Source of the DNA: Branchiostoma belcheri
Taxonomy: Eukaryota > Chordata > Leptocardii > Amphioxiformes > Branchiostomatidae
Direction: 5' to 3'
Assembly (NCBI RefSeq): GCF_001625305.1
Contig: NW_017802825.1
Coordinates: 162,084 to 226,083, forward strand
DNA length: 64,000 bases
The notes under the pieces were generated by a model that saw nothing but the letters and a program-made list of their open reading frames with translations, made no database searches and was not told the DNA's origin. Shown here piece by piece: positions 10,601-21,005 of the stretch (its first letter is position 1; every line of letters starts with the position of its first letter). The position numbers and the translations under genes were made by a program.

Positions 10601-13600
10601 GCCAGAACTCGTTTTCAGGGCCGTAAGAGCCCTTCGCCCGCTGGTGTAAATTAACGCTACGGGGGAGTCTGAGTTTGGCTGGCCCTACAAACGATAATAA
10701 GGCCGGACAAACCCGATCGGGCTTAACTCCCCCGTAGCGGTAATTTACACCAGCGGGCGAAGGGCTCTTGGCTGCCGAAGGAAAACGGCTAACGGCCCGA
10801 TACTAGTTTTGGCATCCAGGGTAAATCTAATCCCACCCTCTGAAAGATCAGTCCTCTAGATGCTTGATGGAAACTACAATTCTAACAACAACTGGTATTC
10901 TTTTGTTTCAGAGTTTGTGCGCATTTTTCTTCGCAGTTTCTCCACAGGAAAAAATTAAACCATCTGCTATTATCCATAGGCCGCAACAATAAGATTTTTT
11001 AATGATTACATGTATTAAAGTGGGTTTATGCATATCATGGTTCCAAAAGAAACTATTCTGTTCCTCTGTTTTTGCAGAAGTTTTCATTGTGACTCCTTTA
11101 CTTAATCGGATGAGGCTCTTGTTTGGTGAAATATAGGCTAGAAGCGCCTGAAATTTTGTAGGACTGCAAACACTTACTAAGATACTATAACTTTCTGATA
11201 CTCTGATAGAACCACAATAGACATTTGTACTGTAAGTTGTATTGTATCATAGACTTTGCAGAGAATTATTATGAAAGACCTGGCTGCACAATTTTAGCAT
11301 GCCTTTGTGATATTTACTTTCAATGTTTTACCTTTTTACCTTTAGGTTTTGAAAAGTGTCAATTTGATTTAAAAATCAGCTTTCCATTACAAATATTGAC
11401 AGTTTTAATGTCTTGTATCATAGACTTTGCAGAGAATTATTATGAAAGACCTGGCTGCACAATTTTAGCATGCCTTTGTGATATTTACATTTAATGTTTT
11501 ACCTTTTTACCTTTAGGTTTTGAAAAGTGTCAATTTGATTTAAAAATCAGCTTTCCATTACAAATATTGACAGTTTTAATGTACTTGAAGTGATCTTGTA
11601 TTTGTTTGTACCTAGCACACTGGACCTTGTAAGACAACAATGCCAGGGCATACAACGTTGTGATGTGCCAGTAAATAACGATCACTTTGGTGATCCCTGT
11701 CTATTCCATACGAAATACCTGGAGATAACACATCACTGTAAAGGTGGGCACAAGTATTTCCTCTTCTTATAGGTTAGGCCATGTTGATTTGATTAAATGG
11801 ATGACATCCTCCGGGAGACCCCAAAACTGATGCGCGCGTGCGAATAAAAAAGAAGTTTTGCAAAAAAAAAGTTCTTTTCATAATGAAATCTACGTGGTCA
11901 TGAGGGTTGAGCAAATGGCACAGAATATGGTTTGGCGAATAATCTAGTCTTCAAGTTCATTTCTTTACAATTTCGTCTTTTTTCGTTTAAGTTTGGCATT
12001 CTACCACATTGGTATAGTTTTTATTAATTTTTTTTGTAACTTATGGTATATTTTTGCTCATTTTGCAACCGTTTTCTACGATTTACAGTATGGTTGAAAA
12101 CTTTTTTTTTTGGAAACGGCCGAAAATTCATGCGCGCGCGGATGTCATCCATATAATCAAATCAACATGGCCTTATGTTGGCACTGTGTGCCTATAGGTA
12201 CTGATACAGTGGTAAGGTGTAAAACCTGGACCTAAACACCTTTAGCCAATTATCAGTGTCAGTTTTACTATGGCGTCACCACACTATGTGGTGGTGGCTT
12301 CACCACTATGTGTGGTGAAACATATTGTGTTCTCTGGTGTTTCTTCTCCTCCTTCTCCTGCCATTTCTTTAAATTGGTTTAACTCATTTTTCAGCCAAAT
12401 GACCTGAAATTTTGCACTGAGGTAGTGGGCAAATAGTCCCGGACTTTTTGTTTTTATTTTTGGATACAGGCTTTTAAAATTATTTCATTTGTTGTTGTTT
12501 TTTGCCATTTTCTGACAGAATCTGTACATTTGGTATTACACCCCAATCATCTGAAATTTGGTGTGGGTATGCTTTTTTTTATCTACCAACAACAATTTTT
12601 TTGAATACTCAGGTCCCTCAAACTTATTTATTACAACTTTATTACAACAAATATGTGAATGGATAGGGGTAACAGGAACATACTCCTTTTTAAAAAAAAC
12701 CACCAAAATAAACTGATAAGGATTACATAAATAATAATCAAAATAAACAATAACAAAAAAGTCATAACAACCCTTGATACAAGGATGATGACAAAGAATT
12801 AACAAATTATATAATGAACGTTGAAGTAAATAGAACGAAAAGCCAACGATAAATAATAGATCATTCGATAAGTAATACATAATACATAACAGGTTCAGCA
12901 ACAGTATGAACTAGTATAATTTGGGACTTTTTGAGGTCACAATTTAGTGTATAGTGTGTGTGTGTGGGGGGGGGAGTGGTCATCAGTTTGGTGAGTCATC
13001 AGAAGGGCATGCAGAGCAAGAGCCAATAGGCATGCAGCTTTCCTCTATTCTTCTTGCTGATTGGCTGTTGGGATTTAATTGGGTTAACTCCATTAACAGA
13101 TAGACATCCCATACCATATTAACAGCATTTACTGCATTCAAGTTTTTTGGGAGGTATGTCAAACCTTCCGCATCTCTAGCATTGGAATGCGGGGCATAAA
13201 CGCTTTTTTAATCTTGAAAATCAACAGTTTGCATTACGTAAATAAAACTCCTAACCAATAATGTAGGGGATATCTGTACAACTGTTATCACTTTATTATA
13301 TTTCAGTCCATACCATGGTATGGATGAAATATATTGTGTTCTCTGATGTTTCTTCTCCTTCTCCTCCTCCTCCTCCTGCCACACAGTCAGAGGGATTCAA
13401 CTCCGCCATCATTCAGCCAAATGACTTGAAATTTGGCATATAGGTAGAATGGGCCAATACCCCCAGGCGTTTTTTTTTTTCATTTTTTTGATACATGCCT
13501 TTAAAAAAATTTTANNNNNNNNNNNNNNNNNNNNAAATGTCTTCCTTTCTAGTTGTCTAATGTCTTTATTAGTGGTACTGGCATATTGTTGGTCTTTCTT

Positions 13601-14540
13601 AGTTTCTCTGAGGATCTTTAGTCTAATACCTGGTGCCCACTTCACTAAGTGTTTTACCATAATTCTTTTACAAGCAGGGAAGAAAGACAGGGTCACCTTT
13701 GGTGGGGCAGGAAGAGGACCAGGCAAGTTTCAGACTGCAGGAGGACTGGCCGTGTCATCGACTCAAGAGATATTTGTGACTGATGGGGGCAACGAACGAA
13801 TCCAAGTCTTCAGCATGAAGGGAAGTTTTCTTCGCAGTTTCTCCACAGGAAAAAATATGAAACCATATGCCATATCCATAGGCCGCCACGATACCTTGTG
13901 GGTAGTTTTGAATACAAGTCGTCCGTCAGCCTTCACCGTCCATCAGTATAGCAAAGAGGGCCATGTCCTCTCTAAGTGTATTTTCAGGGATGGACTTAAA
14001 ATCGCTGGGATTGCCTGGCACAAGCTTTCTGACAGAATCATACTATCAATAGAACGTAAACGTTTACGTTTACTTCCCGATAACGCAAAAACAAAAATAA
14101 CGGCAGGGTGGGTGGAGGTTGTGGAGGCTGTGTGGTTTAGACCCACTTACACACTGACACAGGTGCCAAAATGTATCAAGTTTGGGTCGACAGCAGGAAC
14201 ATTTGGGCAGTCTGTTGCCGTGGATGAGAAAGGAGACATCTTTATCACAGACAACCAAAACAGTACTGTTCAAAAGTACGACAAGTATGGAGTCTACCTT
14301 TCCAGTTTTGACAGCAAGGCAGGGGATCTTTTCTATCCCTCAGGAATCTCTGTGGACAGATTTGGCCGTGTAATTGTGGGTGATTATCGGAACAGCAAAT
14401 TGGAGATGTTCACAGCTGAGGGAAAACACATCCGCACTGTCGCTTACGTGCGATACCCTTACCGTGTTGCTACAGGTGGGGAGGGGCAGCTTGTGGTGTC
14501 GAATGAGAGTAAGTTTGTAACCATCTTGCTCAAATATTAG
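4678..14540 (+). CDS. Type II membrane SUEL-lectin / NHL-propeller protein (840 aa, 6 exons)
   Basis: Exons: 4678-5344, 6546-6658, 8983-9571, 10402-10564, 11616-11743, 13678-14540; all GT-AG, all phases agree, 2523 nt in total. Residues 1-222 are an acidic, tyrosine-rich cytoplasmic tail with two NPVY motifs (10-13, 152-155) and a duplicated QQASDD...NPPN block at its end. Residues 228-250 are a membrane helix (LLAALVVFLLLTGG) without a cleavable signal, implying type II topology. About 274-444 is a Thr/Pro stalk of 11-residue repeats. About 459-553 is a SUEL/rhamnose-binding lectin domain with YGR (482-484) and DPC (537-539), split over two exons. About 560-840 is an NHL beta-propeller in one exon. 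NPxY is known to bind PTB or endocytic adaptors, so I infer a surface receptor or adhesion lectin. The second acceptor and the absence of extra small exons are inferred. Confidence 0.82.
5556..5706. repeat. Palindromic minisatellite, acctccatggaggt
   Basis: The palindrome acctccatggaggt or a half-variant (acctccatggagct) recurs five times, spaced by tacaaaaa...gtctgcactaatt units. It sits in intron 1 of the lectin-NHL gene. It resembles a tandemly repeated end of family F, whose terminus is also acctccatg. Confidence 0.7.
6090..6508 (-). mobile_element. LINE (non-LTR retrotransposon) 3' fragment
   Basis: The minus strand encodes a typical ORF2 C-terminus, with the hallmark run FFPRITSFWNKLP followed by YKLNLFKSKVNKHL and a stop at about 6170. 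The LFKSKVNKHL-type ending after a WNxLP motif is characteristic of CR1/jockey-like reverse transcriptase proteins. Only the last ~110 codons remain. It lies in intron 1 of the lectin-NHL gene and its left part abuts the TM exon. Confidence 0.75.
7105..7982 (+). mobile_element. Unclassified repeat R, copy 1
   Basis: An 0.88-kb block interrupts MITE A. Its right part, from about 7490 to the palindromic end ggtcctgacctcc / ggagtaat, is found inverted at 16683-17200. No transposase or reverse-transcriptase motif was recognised in any frame. It is GC-richer than its surroundings (for example gccagcacgcgcgagtg). Confidence 0.55.
8068..8710. mobile_element. MITE family G, copy 1 (about 640 bp)
   Basis: Terminal inverted repeats: aagcgacggtcacaacccgc at the left and gcgggttgtgaccgtcgctt at the right. 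The interior is rich in cgtacg/cgcacg and holds a GATACA/CAGATA microsatellite at about 8482-8510. A 145-bp relative with the same termini lies at 20616-20759. There is no coding capacity; open frames on both strands here are by-products of GC-rich simple sequence. Confidence 0.75.
9082..9558 (+). repeat. 33-bp coding minisatellite (11-residue repeat)
   Basis: Fourteen full units and a partial one, consensus protein unit GTNPPTLGTTD / STNPPTLGTTD, lie within exon 3 of the lectin-NHL gene. The six units in the middle and right (about 9317-9514) are nearly identical at DNA level and the left units are diverged, which indicates recent expansion at one end. The unit length is a multiple of three, so copy-number changes keep the frame. 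Thr and Pro richness suggests an O-glycosylated stalk; only a few N-glycosylation sequons occur (NGT, NDT) because most Asn residues are followed by Pro. Confidence 0.9.
10591..10823. mobile_element. Foldback MITE with TACCCTGG termini (about 230 bp)
   Basis: The left end is taccctggaagcc and the right end ggcatccagggta. Long inner arms pair: agagcccttcgcccgctgg with ccagcgggcgaagggctctt, then gtaaattaacgctacggggg with cccccgtagcggtaatttac. It begins about 26 bp after the donor of exon 4 of the lectin-NHL gene. Confidence 0.75.
10922..10993 (+). pseudogene. Relic of the NHL exon inside intron 4
   Basis: About 70 bp matches part of the real NHL exon (13823-13894): ttcttcgcagtttctccaca and catccataggccgc-type phrases recur in the same order, with a few substitutions and a small gap. 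It is a partial duplicate, too short to encode a blade and not spliced in the model. A pyrimidine-rich acceptor-like ttcttttgtttcag lies just upstream at 10898-10911. Confidence 0.75.
11243..11582 (+). repeat. 171-bp direct tandem duplication in intron 4
   Basis: Two head-to-tail copies (about 11243-11413 and 11414-11582) are nearly identical, both running from ttgtatcatagactttgcag to attgacagttttaatgt. The duplication is recent, non-coding, and ends 30 bp before the acceptor of exon 5. Confidence 0.9.
11775..12177. mobile_element. MITE family C, copy 1 (about 400 bp)
   Basis: The left end ggccatgttgatttgatta pairs with the right end aatcaaatcaacatggcc. Just inside are ggatgacatcc and gatgtcatcc and matching gcgcgcg motifs. 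A near-identical element is at 45394-45789. No coding capacity. Confidence 0.85.
12262..12500 (+). mobile_element. Interspersed repeat family H, copy 1
   Basis: It contains atattgtgttctctggtgtt, cttctcctcctt and cagccaaatgacctgaaatt, all shared with 13305-13510 and, inverted, with 54130-54435. I cannot place it in a class. The stretch from here to 13300 holds no recognisable exon; it includes LINE-tail-like sequence around 12610-12800 and a G-run at 12967-12976. Confidence 0.5.
13305..13514 (+). mobile_element. Interspersed repeat family H, copy 2, ending in an assembly gap
   Basis: It begins at catggtatgg, then runs through ctctgatgtttcttctcctt and gccaaatgacttgaaatttg to a T-rich end where the assembly breaks. 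The match to the inverted copy at 54230-54430 is close over about 200 bp. Confidence 0.6.
13515..13534. other. Assembly gap (20 N)
   Basis: Twenty undetermined bases in intron 5 of the lectin-NHL gene. The round number suggests a placeholder rather than a measured gap. Confidence 0.98.
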
Positions 14541-14790
14541 GGCCGTATCAATTCATTTCCTATACGTTCTTAGGCATTTTCAAGTAAAGATTCAGCAGGA
14601 AGACAAGATAAAAAGCAGAGAGCTGGGAGGAAAACTAAGCTTCAGACTGCAACTCTGAATACAAGGGACAGGGAACAAACTTGCTTCTTGTTGTACCAAT
14701 AGAGCGACTACCTGGTTGAAGATCAGTATCAGTACTCAGGAGTCGGAACTTAGTATGAAAGTGTTTTTGTTTAGTTGCATATTTTAGTTG
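14541..14790. other. Presumed 3' UTR and flank of the lectin-NHL gene
   Basis: No repeat or exon is recognised. I find no AATAAA in the first 250 bp, so the polyadenylation site is not located. Confidence 0.3.
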
Positions 14791-15035
14791 CATAGGGCGG
14801 CACATATCTCCGGTTGAGTAGCCCTTGGGCCGCACGGTTGTGCAATCACTACAGCAGGGGGCTAATCCACTGGTAGTGGCACATGTATATGTTTGACCAA
14901 CATACTCTTTCCTACATGCTGAGTTCTAAGCAGAGAAAGCAGTATGTACTTTTTTTCAAGTCTTTGGTATGACTCGGCCGGGGATCGAACTCACGACTCT
15001 CCTGGTCATTGGTTGCGTAGTATGACATTTAATCA
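14790..15035 (-). mobile_element. tRNA-derived SINE (family S2)
   Basis: On the minus strand the B-box-like phrase cgtgagttcgatcccc is followed by ggccgagtcataccaaagac and ctttctctgcttagaactca. The same phrases in the same order occur at 33665-33960 on the plus strand. It is a decayed SINE rather than a tRNA gene. Confidence 0.65.
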
Positions 15036-15490
15036 TTTTTATGAATCACCTCAGTCACTTATTTCAGGGCATCTTCACTCCCGTGGAGGAACATCTCCCA
15101 AATCTTGTCTTGGGCCGGATGTTGCAATACACTATACCACCGTCATGTACAGGGCTGCCCTCTAGTATACTTCACTCCCGAGGTGTCCACTCAGTGACTC
15201 TGAATCACCTACTAGTAGAATTATCAATGATTCACCGTTACTGTGTTGTATGATCAAGTAAGATTCATTTCTTAGGGAACAAGAAAGACATGTCAAAGAT
15301 TAATGAGATTAATGGCTTATTTGTAACATATTCATTTGTACAGAATGGCAGGTCCCGTGTAATTGGGACCTGAATTGCTCTGACAATTACATATTTATCA
15401 TTGGTTGATTAACAAAAAGTTATCACACATTGAAATCATTATGCGTCATTATTATTAATATAAAATACGTTAAAAGATAATTCATTTAAA
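15036..15490. other. Unassigned intergenic sequence
   Basis: It contains an imperfect direct repeat of gaatcacct with ttcactcccg (about 15046-15215), possibly part of the neighbouring SINE or LINE remnants. No exon is recognised. Confidence 0.35.
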
Positions 15491-15912
15491 ATATCAGATT
15501 TGCACACAGGTACAGGTTGCATTAAAAGTCTTTGGACAATAAAATGGTAATCTCAGTCCCCATTCAGTAGTCGCACGATATGCGGTATTGCACTGTTTTT
15601 AAATCTCTCAGTTCTGGCAGTGACCGTGTTCAGTTTGTAGCTAGATCTAGTGTCTCTACCGCTGGTCTCTCCTCGAGTAGGAGGCAGCCACTGTCTGAAT
15701 ATCGAGGACGCCATTAGACCGCGTCCGAACTTCAGGATCAGGTGTTGACGTCTTTGCTGAAGTGAAGGTAGACCTAGGAGACTGCATGCATCCGAGTATC
15801 TGGAGTAGTCTTTGCCAAGTATGATACGACATGCCTGTCCTTGATGCAGAAGGCCATCCACACATACTAAGCCAAACATCCCTGTTCCTGAACACAAGCT
15901 ACAAATAGCCAA
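15490..15912 (-). mobile_element. LINE 3' fragment (CR1/L2-like ORF2 C-terminus)
   Basis: The minus strand reads ILKFGRGLMASSIF, then YKLNTVTARTERFKNS and a stop after VRLLNGD at about 15553, followed by a short T-rich 3' UTR. The RTxRxxxSxIPxxxxLLN ending is the common C-terminus of these LINE reverse transcriptases. The 5' part is missing. Confidence 0.8.
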
Positions 15913-16022
15913 ACAGTCTTGTCCCTGGTTAACATAGTTGGGTGGTACAATATATGTCCTTCATGGTTGGAAGCCATCCAAGCACAGCCAAACATTCCTG
16001 AATAAAAGTATCATCAATATGT

Positions 16023-16465
16023 TCAGGCCACACTGACTTAATTTCATGGATGACATCAGCGCGCGCAATGATTTTCGCCTGTTCTACAAAAAAAAAACCA
16101 AAAAAAAAAAGATCACGTCCTCCGAGGCTATGGTCTGGCTCTAGGCCTTGGACCATGGTAGTTATACAATACGGAGCCGTTGATAACTATGGAGGATCGC
16201 ATCCAGGCTACTGAAGCTCCGCGACTCAATAACTCAGTACATGTACAAACGTACAATGCTGATTCATAAATTCTGCAAAAAGCCAGCATATGTACCGGCT
16301 TGTCGTATACGTCGCTATGTATTGCCGCGAATTCACAATACCTGCTTTATCCTGTGGTTTAGTAGCATTTTTATTTTTAGCCGGAATTTTTTTATTCGCC
16401 CGCGCGCACTAGTTTGGGGGTCTTCAGAGGATGTCATCCATAAAATTGAATCGGTGTGGCCTTAC
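16023..16465. mobile_element. MITE family B, copy 1 (about 440 bp)
   Basis: Termini aggccacactgactt / aatcggtgtggcctta, then gatgacatc / gatgtcatcc and cgcgcgca / cgcgcgcac. The interior phrases aaaagccagcatatgt and tggtttagtagcatttttat are common to the copies at 23487, 35150, 36238, 36872 and 50000. Confidence 0.85.
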
Positions 16466-16682
16466 TGCTAGTAATGAGTAAAATATGTGAAGCCGCCTTG
16501 TTACAGGCCCCACAGACACCTTACACAGATGTGTTACATGAGTTTGAATGAGAAAGACTTGCAACTTGTCAAGACTATGACCACCAAGTTCTCGTGTACA
16601 AACTCATCACCAGCTCTGTTCCACCACACCACCAGCCACTTATTACAACAACAACAACACAAGCTCAAATCATATCTTTTTA

Positions 16683-17200
16683 CTCCGTGAAGGAGGTCAG
16701 GACCTCCGGACGGAGTGTTGTGAACGGCTGATTTTTCATGTTCGCAGTCAAAACACTGGGTTCTCTTTGTGTAATCGGCACGCAATTTTATACGCCGTCT
16801 GCGGGCATGCCCGTGCTGATGCACGAATGTGTATTTTTGCCGTTGCTGCTTTCGCGGTCAATGTAATATTGCAGACGCACCCCTACAATTACGAGGCGAA
16901 TTGGAATGGTCCAGAAAAACGCGTTGTTTGGAATAGCAGTGGGGGGTGGAACTTCATGCAGATACGGGGTGGTTTTGATAAGTGGTTCCAGATGTTTTTG
17001 CCCGTGCTTAAGAGATGCCAAGTTTTTTGGAAGATGTTCGCAGCCAAAACGCATTCTTCCGTACGTCGCATTTCTGTGTAATTTCGCATGTGGTGTGGTA
17101 TTATGTCCGGGATGATGCACGTCTTTTTTTTTTTACCGTAGCTGTTTTGATATTGGAGTAAATGGTTATTTTCGAAACATCCCCATGTCGTTGAAATGTT
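16683..17200 (-). mobile_element. Unclassified repeat R, copy 2 (inverted)
   Basis: The reverse complement of this stretch follows 7490-7982: palindromic end actccgtgaaggaggtcagg, then gggttctctttgtgtaatcg, ttcgcggtcaatgtaatatt, aaaacgcgttgtttggaata. Similarity fades beyond about 17200. It is not coding. Confidence 0.65.
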
Positions 17201-18150
17201 GTCGCCCGTTTATGTCACCGGTAGTAAGTCGCGGTGAGGCTGATGGGGACGGAAATGTGGGGTGGTCAGAGGTCAACATTACGAAATGTAAATACCGATG
17301 ACGTAATCCTATCGATTTCAAACTGGTCGGGTGTGGCGACCTAGTGGCGGCGTGTATTTAGTCACGTAGCAACTGGCCGGTCGTCCTAGCAACGAGCATG
17401 CTGGCCGCTCCATAGTGTTAGTGGAGCAGCTCTCTGTAAACGTTGCCAATATTTTTAGCAACCCATCAATGTGTTCTGCCTCGTGGTCGGATCGTGTGTG
17501 GTCTGGGGTTGGTAAACCGCACGTAGATCGGATAATTGTATGATTTGCTAGTTGTATTTAAAGCGCGTCTTGTAGTATGAGGCGGTATAGCCGGTATGCT
17601 TTCGGCCGGAGGTTAATGACCCCCACCCCGGCAACTTCGGCGCCAGGAGCGCGATTAAGGAAGAAGCACGCTCGAAAACGTTTTATGGGTGTGACGCGCC
17701 CTTATAATTTAACCGTACCTGTTCTGTTGTCTTTCTAGTAGTAGACATAAGCGGTAACTGGTGATGTGGCTGTTTTATATTATGACCAGTTGCGGATGAT
17801 TGATACAGGAAATGCGGGCTGTGATGCAAGTGTTCATTGATGTGCGCATGAACTGTATCTAGTACTAAATGGACTGATACACTAGTATTCTAATCTATGC
17901 TGTTTTTAGTACCCTTATACTTATTTTTATATACTTATACTAGGTTTAAATATGTGTCTTGTTTGTGTGCTTGTGATTGTTTTGTGTGTGGGCCACAACA
18001 CCAGCCCCCGCTGCCTGTGGCCCACGAGTATTGTACTTGTTTGCAATCCTAATAAATCAAATCAAATCAACTGTTACTAATTGCAGGGACTGCGCTAATG
18101 CCGACTGGTTGTGGCTTGGCCAGTCGCGCTGTCCTGATACATTTTTACAT
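17201..18150. other. Unassigned GC-richer sequence with a LINE/SINE-type tail
   Basis: No exon is recognised. Near 17990-18070 the phrase gggccacaacaccagccccc and the tail aataaatcaaatcaaatcaa match the 3' part of the SINE at 21640-21890, so a SINE/LINE tail ends here. Confidence 0.45.
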
Positions 18151-18310
18151 TGAAAAACTTAAGAACTAGGAATAAAATGACTTTTTTCAACCGTTGGGGC
18201 CAAGGTATTTCTTTCATGCAGTTAATTAAAACCAATTTTTTTTTTTTGCAAATCAGAAAAAAATGGACAGGGCGATCCGAGAAGCAACAAATTAAATTGG
18301 TGTGGCCTAA
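18150..18310. mobile_element. MITE family A, right-end fragment
   Basis: It ends aaattggtgtggcctaa and its interior (gaataaaatgactttt, caaccgttggggcc) follows the right half of copy 1. I do not find its left terminus, which may be lost or displaced by the sequence to its left. Confidence 0.6.
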
Positions 18311-18450
18311 GGGCTCTCATTGTTAAAGACACTAAGCATAATCTGTCTCCTATGAATAGCATTGTTTTTGCAGATGTTTACTACAAAAGGACAGAAGTCG
18401 TCATGAAAAGAGGCTTCCTCATATGTAACGTTAACAGCTATAATGTTACA

Positions 18451-18807
18451 TAAGGCCACAACAATTTAATTTGTTGTTTCTCGGGTTCGCCCTGTCCTTT
18501 TTTTTTTTCAAAAACAAATGATTCTAAATCAACAGCAAAATGCTCAATGAAAGACATATTCTGGCCCAAACGGTCCTTTTCTTTCTAGTTGTTTAAGTTT
18601 TTCAATGTAACAATGCAATTTTGTTTCATTAAAAGTTCAAAATCTATTGTTTTAATTATAAACCAGCCTGGTATATGTTCACTTCATGGCTCATATTGTA
18701 ACATTTCTGGCTATCACGGGGTACCTTGGTCTGTTTTCTTCGCCCTGTCGCTTCATATTTGTTCTTACAAATTCCGAGAGGAAACAAATCAAATTGGTGT
18801 GGCCTAA
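18451..18807. mobile_element. MITE family A, copy 4 (357 bp, inverted)
   Basis: taaggccacaacaattta at the left and aaattggtgtggccta at the right. The interior runs in the opposite orientation to copy 1: ggcttcatgg-type and tcgccctgtcgcttcatatt phrases lie near the right end. Confidence 0.75.
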
Positions 18808-19219
18808 ACACAGCATAGAAAAAACAGCAGCAAAATCCATTTATGTGAACATCAATAGATGTACAGCAGGCATGTGTGCACATACAGAATTAGTCTGCAA
18901 TCATGTATGATGTTTATTTCATGGTGCTGTAAAATATTTATGTAATGTTATGATATTATGGTGTAAACAATATTTTATCTAATGATAAGATATGTATGTT
19001 AATATTTTGACCAGGAGAGGGCAACATGATGCATTCTGTGGGAAATTTGGGGAGTATTGGGTAACAGTTTGTATGTATAGAGAAGATGAATACAAGTATT
19101 TTATTGGTAACATTTTTGTCTCTTGTTGTTCTTTGCGCCACTGTTCAGAGATTGCCATTTTAGAGTTACATTATGTGACATTTTGGATAGGGTATTCAAA
19201 TAAGAATACAGAAACTGGG

Positions 19220-20465
19220 TTAAAATTTACAGTAAGTCCCGAACATTGTTTATTCTGTCCTCAGCCCTCAGCCTTAAGTTTGCAAAGTCCATCCTTAACT
19301 CCCCTTCATTCCGACATTGGTTACCCCAATCCCGCTCAGATATTCATGGCAGATGCCTGAAGGGGGCAAACCAACTCGACATTCCCTTGACGAAAACAAA
19401 GCGGTATAAAACGAGTCCAATCCCCTATTTCACTGATTTGTTAAATAAGCAGACCTAGGTTGAAATCTCCCAGTACCGGACCAATATAGTTTTTAAATCA
19501 TTTGCAGATACTTCTGATCTATATCTGTGTACAGCCAGTTTTTGTTTATGTTTGTACCTAGTTTGTCAATGTCTTTTGTTTGTTTCGCTCACCTTATTGT
19601 TTAATTGTTTTTTAACCCTCAACAGTACACCTTCCCGGACTGATTAATCTGTACACCTGGGGTCCTCGCGGACCCAAGAACAGTTTTTTGCTAATTTTTA
19701 GAAATTATCAACATGCTACCAGCTCAATTGTTTTGCAAACTGATGTGGGAACCTCTGTGTCCACATTACATACAAAAATCATACATTTTGAACTTTTTCT
19801 ATTTTTTGGTGAAGAAAAGAAGACAAGAAGAAATACCCGATTTTTAAACCCATTTCAGACTGAAGGGGCTTTTGAGGCCCAACTTTGATCTCAGATAGCG
19901 GCTAAACGGCTTGTGCTAGAAGTATCAAATTTCCTAAAATGTCTCTGGAAAAAAGTTCATATTAGTTTAATACTAGTAAGTTGATGTTTTTTTGTGTTGC
20001 CATGGCAACGGGTTTTTAGCAGGCAGTTTTTTGAAAATAGAAGTAATTTTGGTTTAAACATAAAAATTTTCTGAGTTTTATATCAAATTACACTTCTTTT
20101 CAAACATTAATAACATCTTACATAATTAAATATAAGTTAAATCATTTAATATGCATAGAATATGCTAATTTGATGACGTCATTGGTCAAAATCCAATATG
20201 GCGGACTATATTATTAGCTCTGACGTCATATGACGTCATAATTACACCAAAGTTATTAAAATTTAATTCTATTACTACACCATTCTCTGAAAACTTGGTA
20301 GACATACGATGACTGCATAAAAACAAAAAAGATATTACAGAATATATAGTGCTGGGGTCCGCGCGGACCCCAGGTGTACTGTTTAGGGTTAAACCTGTGT
20401 ACGTAATTCAGCGGTTTTGTACGCTGCCATGTACAAGGAGTGTTGCCAATAAACTATTATTATAC
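19220..20465 (+). mobile_element. LINE 3' end split by a piggyBac-like insertion
   Basis: The plus strand reads SLKFAKSILNSPSFRHWLP and then TKTKRYKTSPIPY before a stop at about 19458, a CR1-like ORF2 C-terminus. The 3' UTR runs to 19615, is interrupted by the element at 19616-20388, and resumes at 20393, ending gttgccaataaactattatt. The LINE is therefore older than the DNA element inside it. Confidence 0.75.
19616..20388 (-). mobile_element. piggyBac-like non-autonomous element D1 (773 bp)
   Basis: It is flanked by TTAA on both sides (19612-19615, 20389-20392) and starts ccctcaacagtacacc / ends ggtgtactgtttaggg. TTAA target duplication with CCC/GGG ends is the piggyBac signature. Near the right terminus is the perfect palindrome ggggtccgcgcggacccc; the left copy carries a substitution. 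Compared with the ~975-bp copies it lacks about 200 bp near the right end, including the inner palindrome. There is no transposase. Confidence 0.8.
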
Positions 20466-20615
20466 AGTATTTCACTTGCAAGTTTTTCCCGCGCAAATTT
20501 TAACCCCATGCCAGCCTAAACCACTCTCCATAAATGACCTTTATCATGAAATAACGTCCCTTTAATCATGCCACAGGATTCTGCACGTTGAGATGCTCAA
20601 GGCAGGCTTCTGCTA

Positions 20616-20759
20616 AAGCTTCGGTCACAACCCGCCGAACGTGCTTCTGCGTGCTGTCTACGTGCAAAAACGTAGGCAAACGTAGGGCATCCGTGCGTGA
20701 AGAGTACCACCTAATCCTACGGACAAAAAGCTCGTACGGCGGGTTGTGACCGAGGCTAA
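20616..20759. mobile_element. MITE family G, copy 2 (about 145 bp)
   Basis: Termini aagcttcggtcacaacccgc and gcgggttgtgaccgaggctt-like, as in the 640-bp copy at 8068-8710. It lies 250 bp upstream of the start codon of the kringle-fucolectin gene, so it may sit in that gene's promoter region. Confidence 0.75.
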
Positions 20760-21005
20760 ACTGTTTTGTTTGCGCCAGCCAACGAAACGATTAGTACATT
20801 TAACACACAAAAAGGGAGGGGAAATGTACGGGACAATTAGATTTAACGTTCTCTACTTGGTTAGCAGTGCAGCTTTGCCACTCGCTGGGGGTTTTAGTCG
20901 CCGGTTAAGGCAAGCTTTAAAACGACCTGCAAGTGTCTAGATCGTCTTGTTTGGTGAGATATACCGAGTGTGGGAAGAAAGTCAGGTAATTTGAGGAAAG
21001 TCAGC

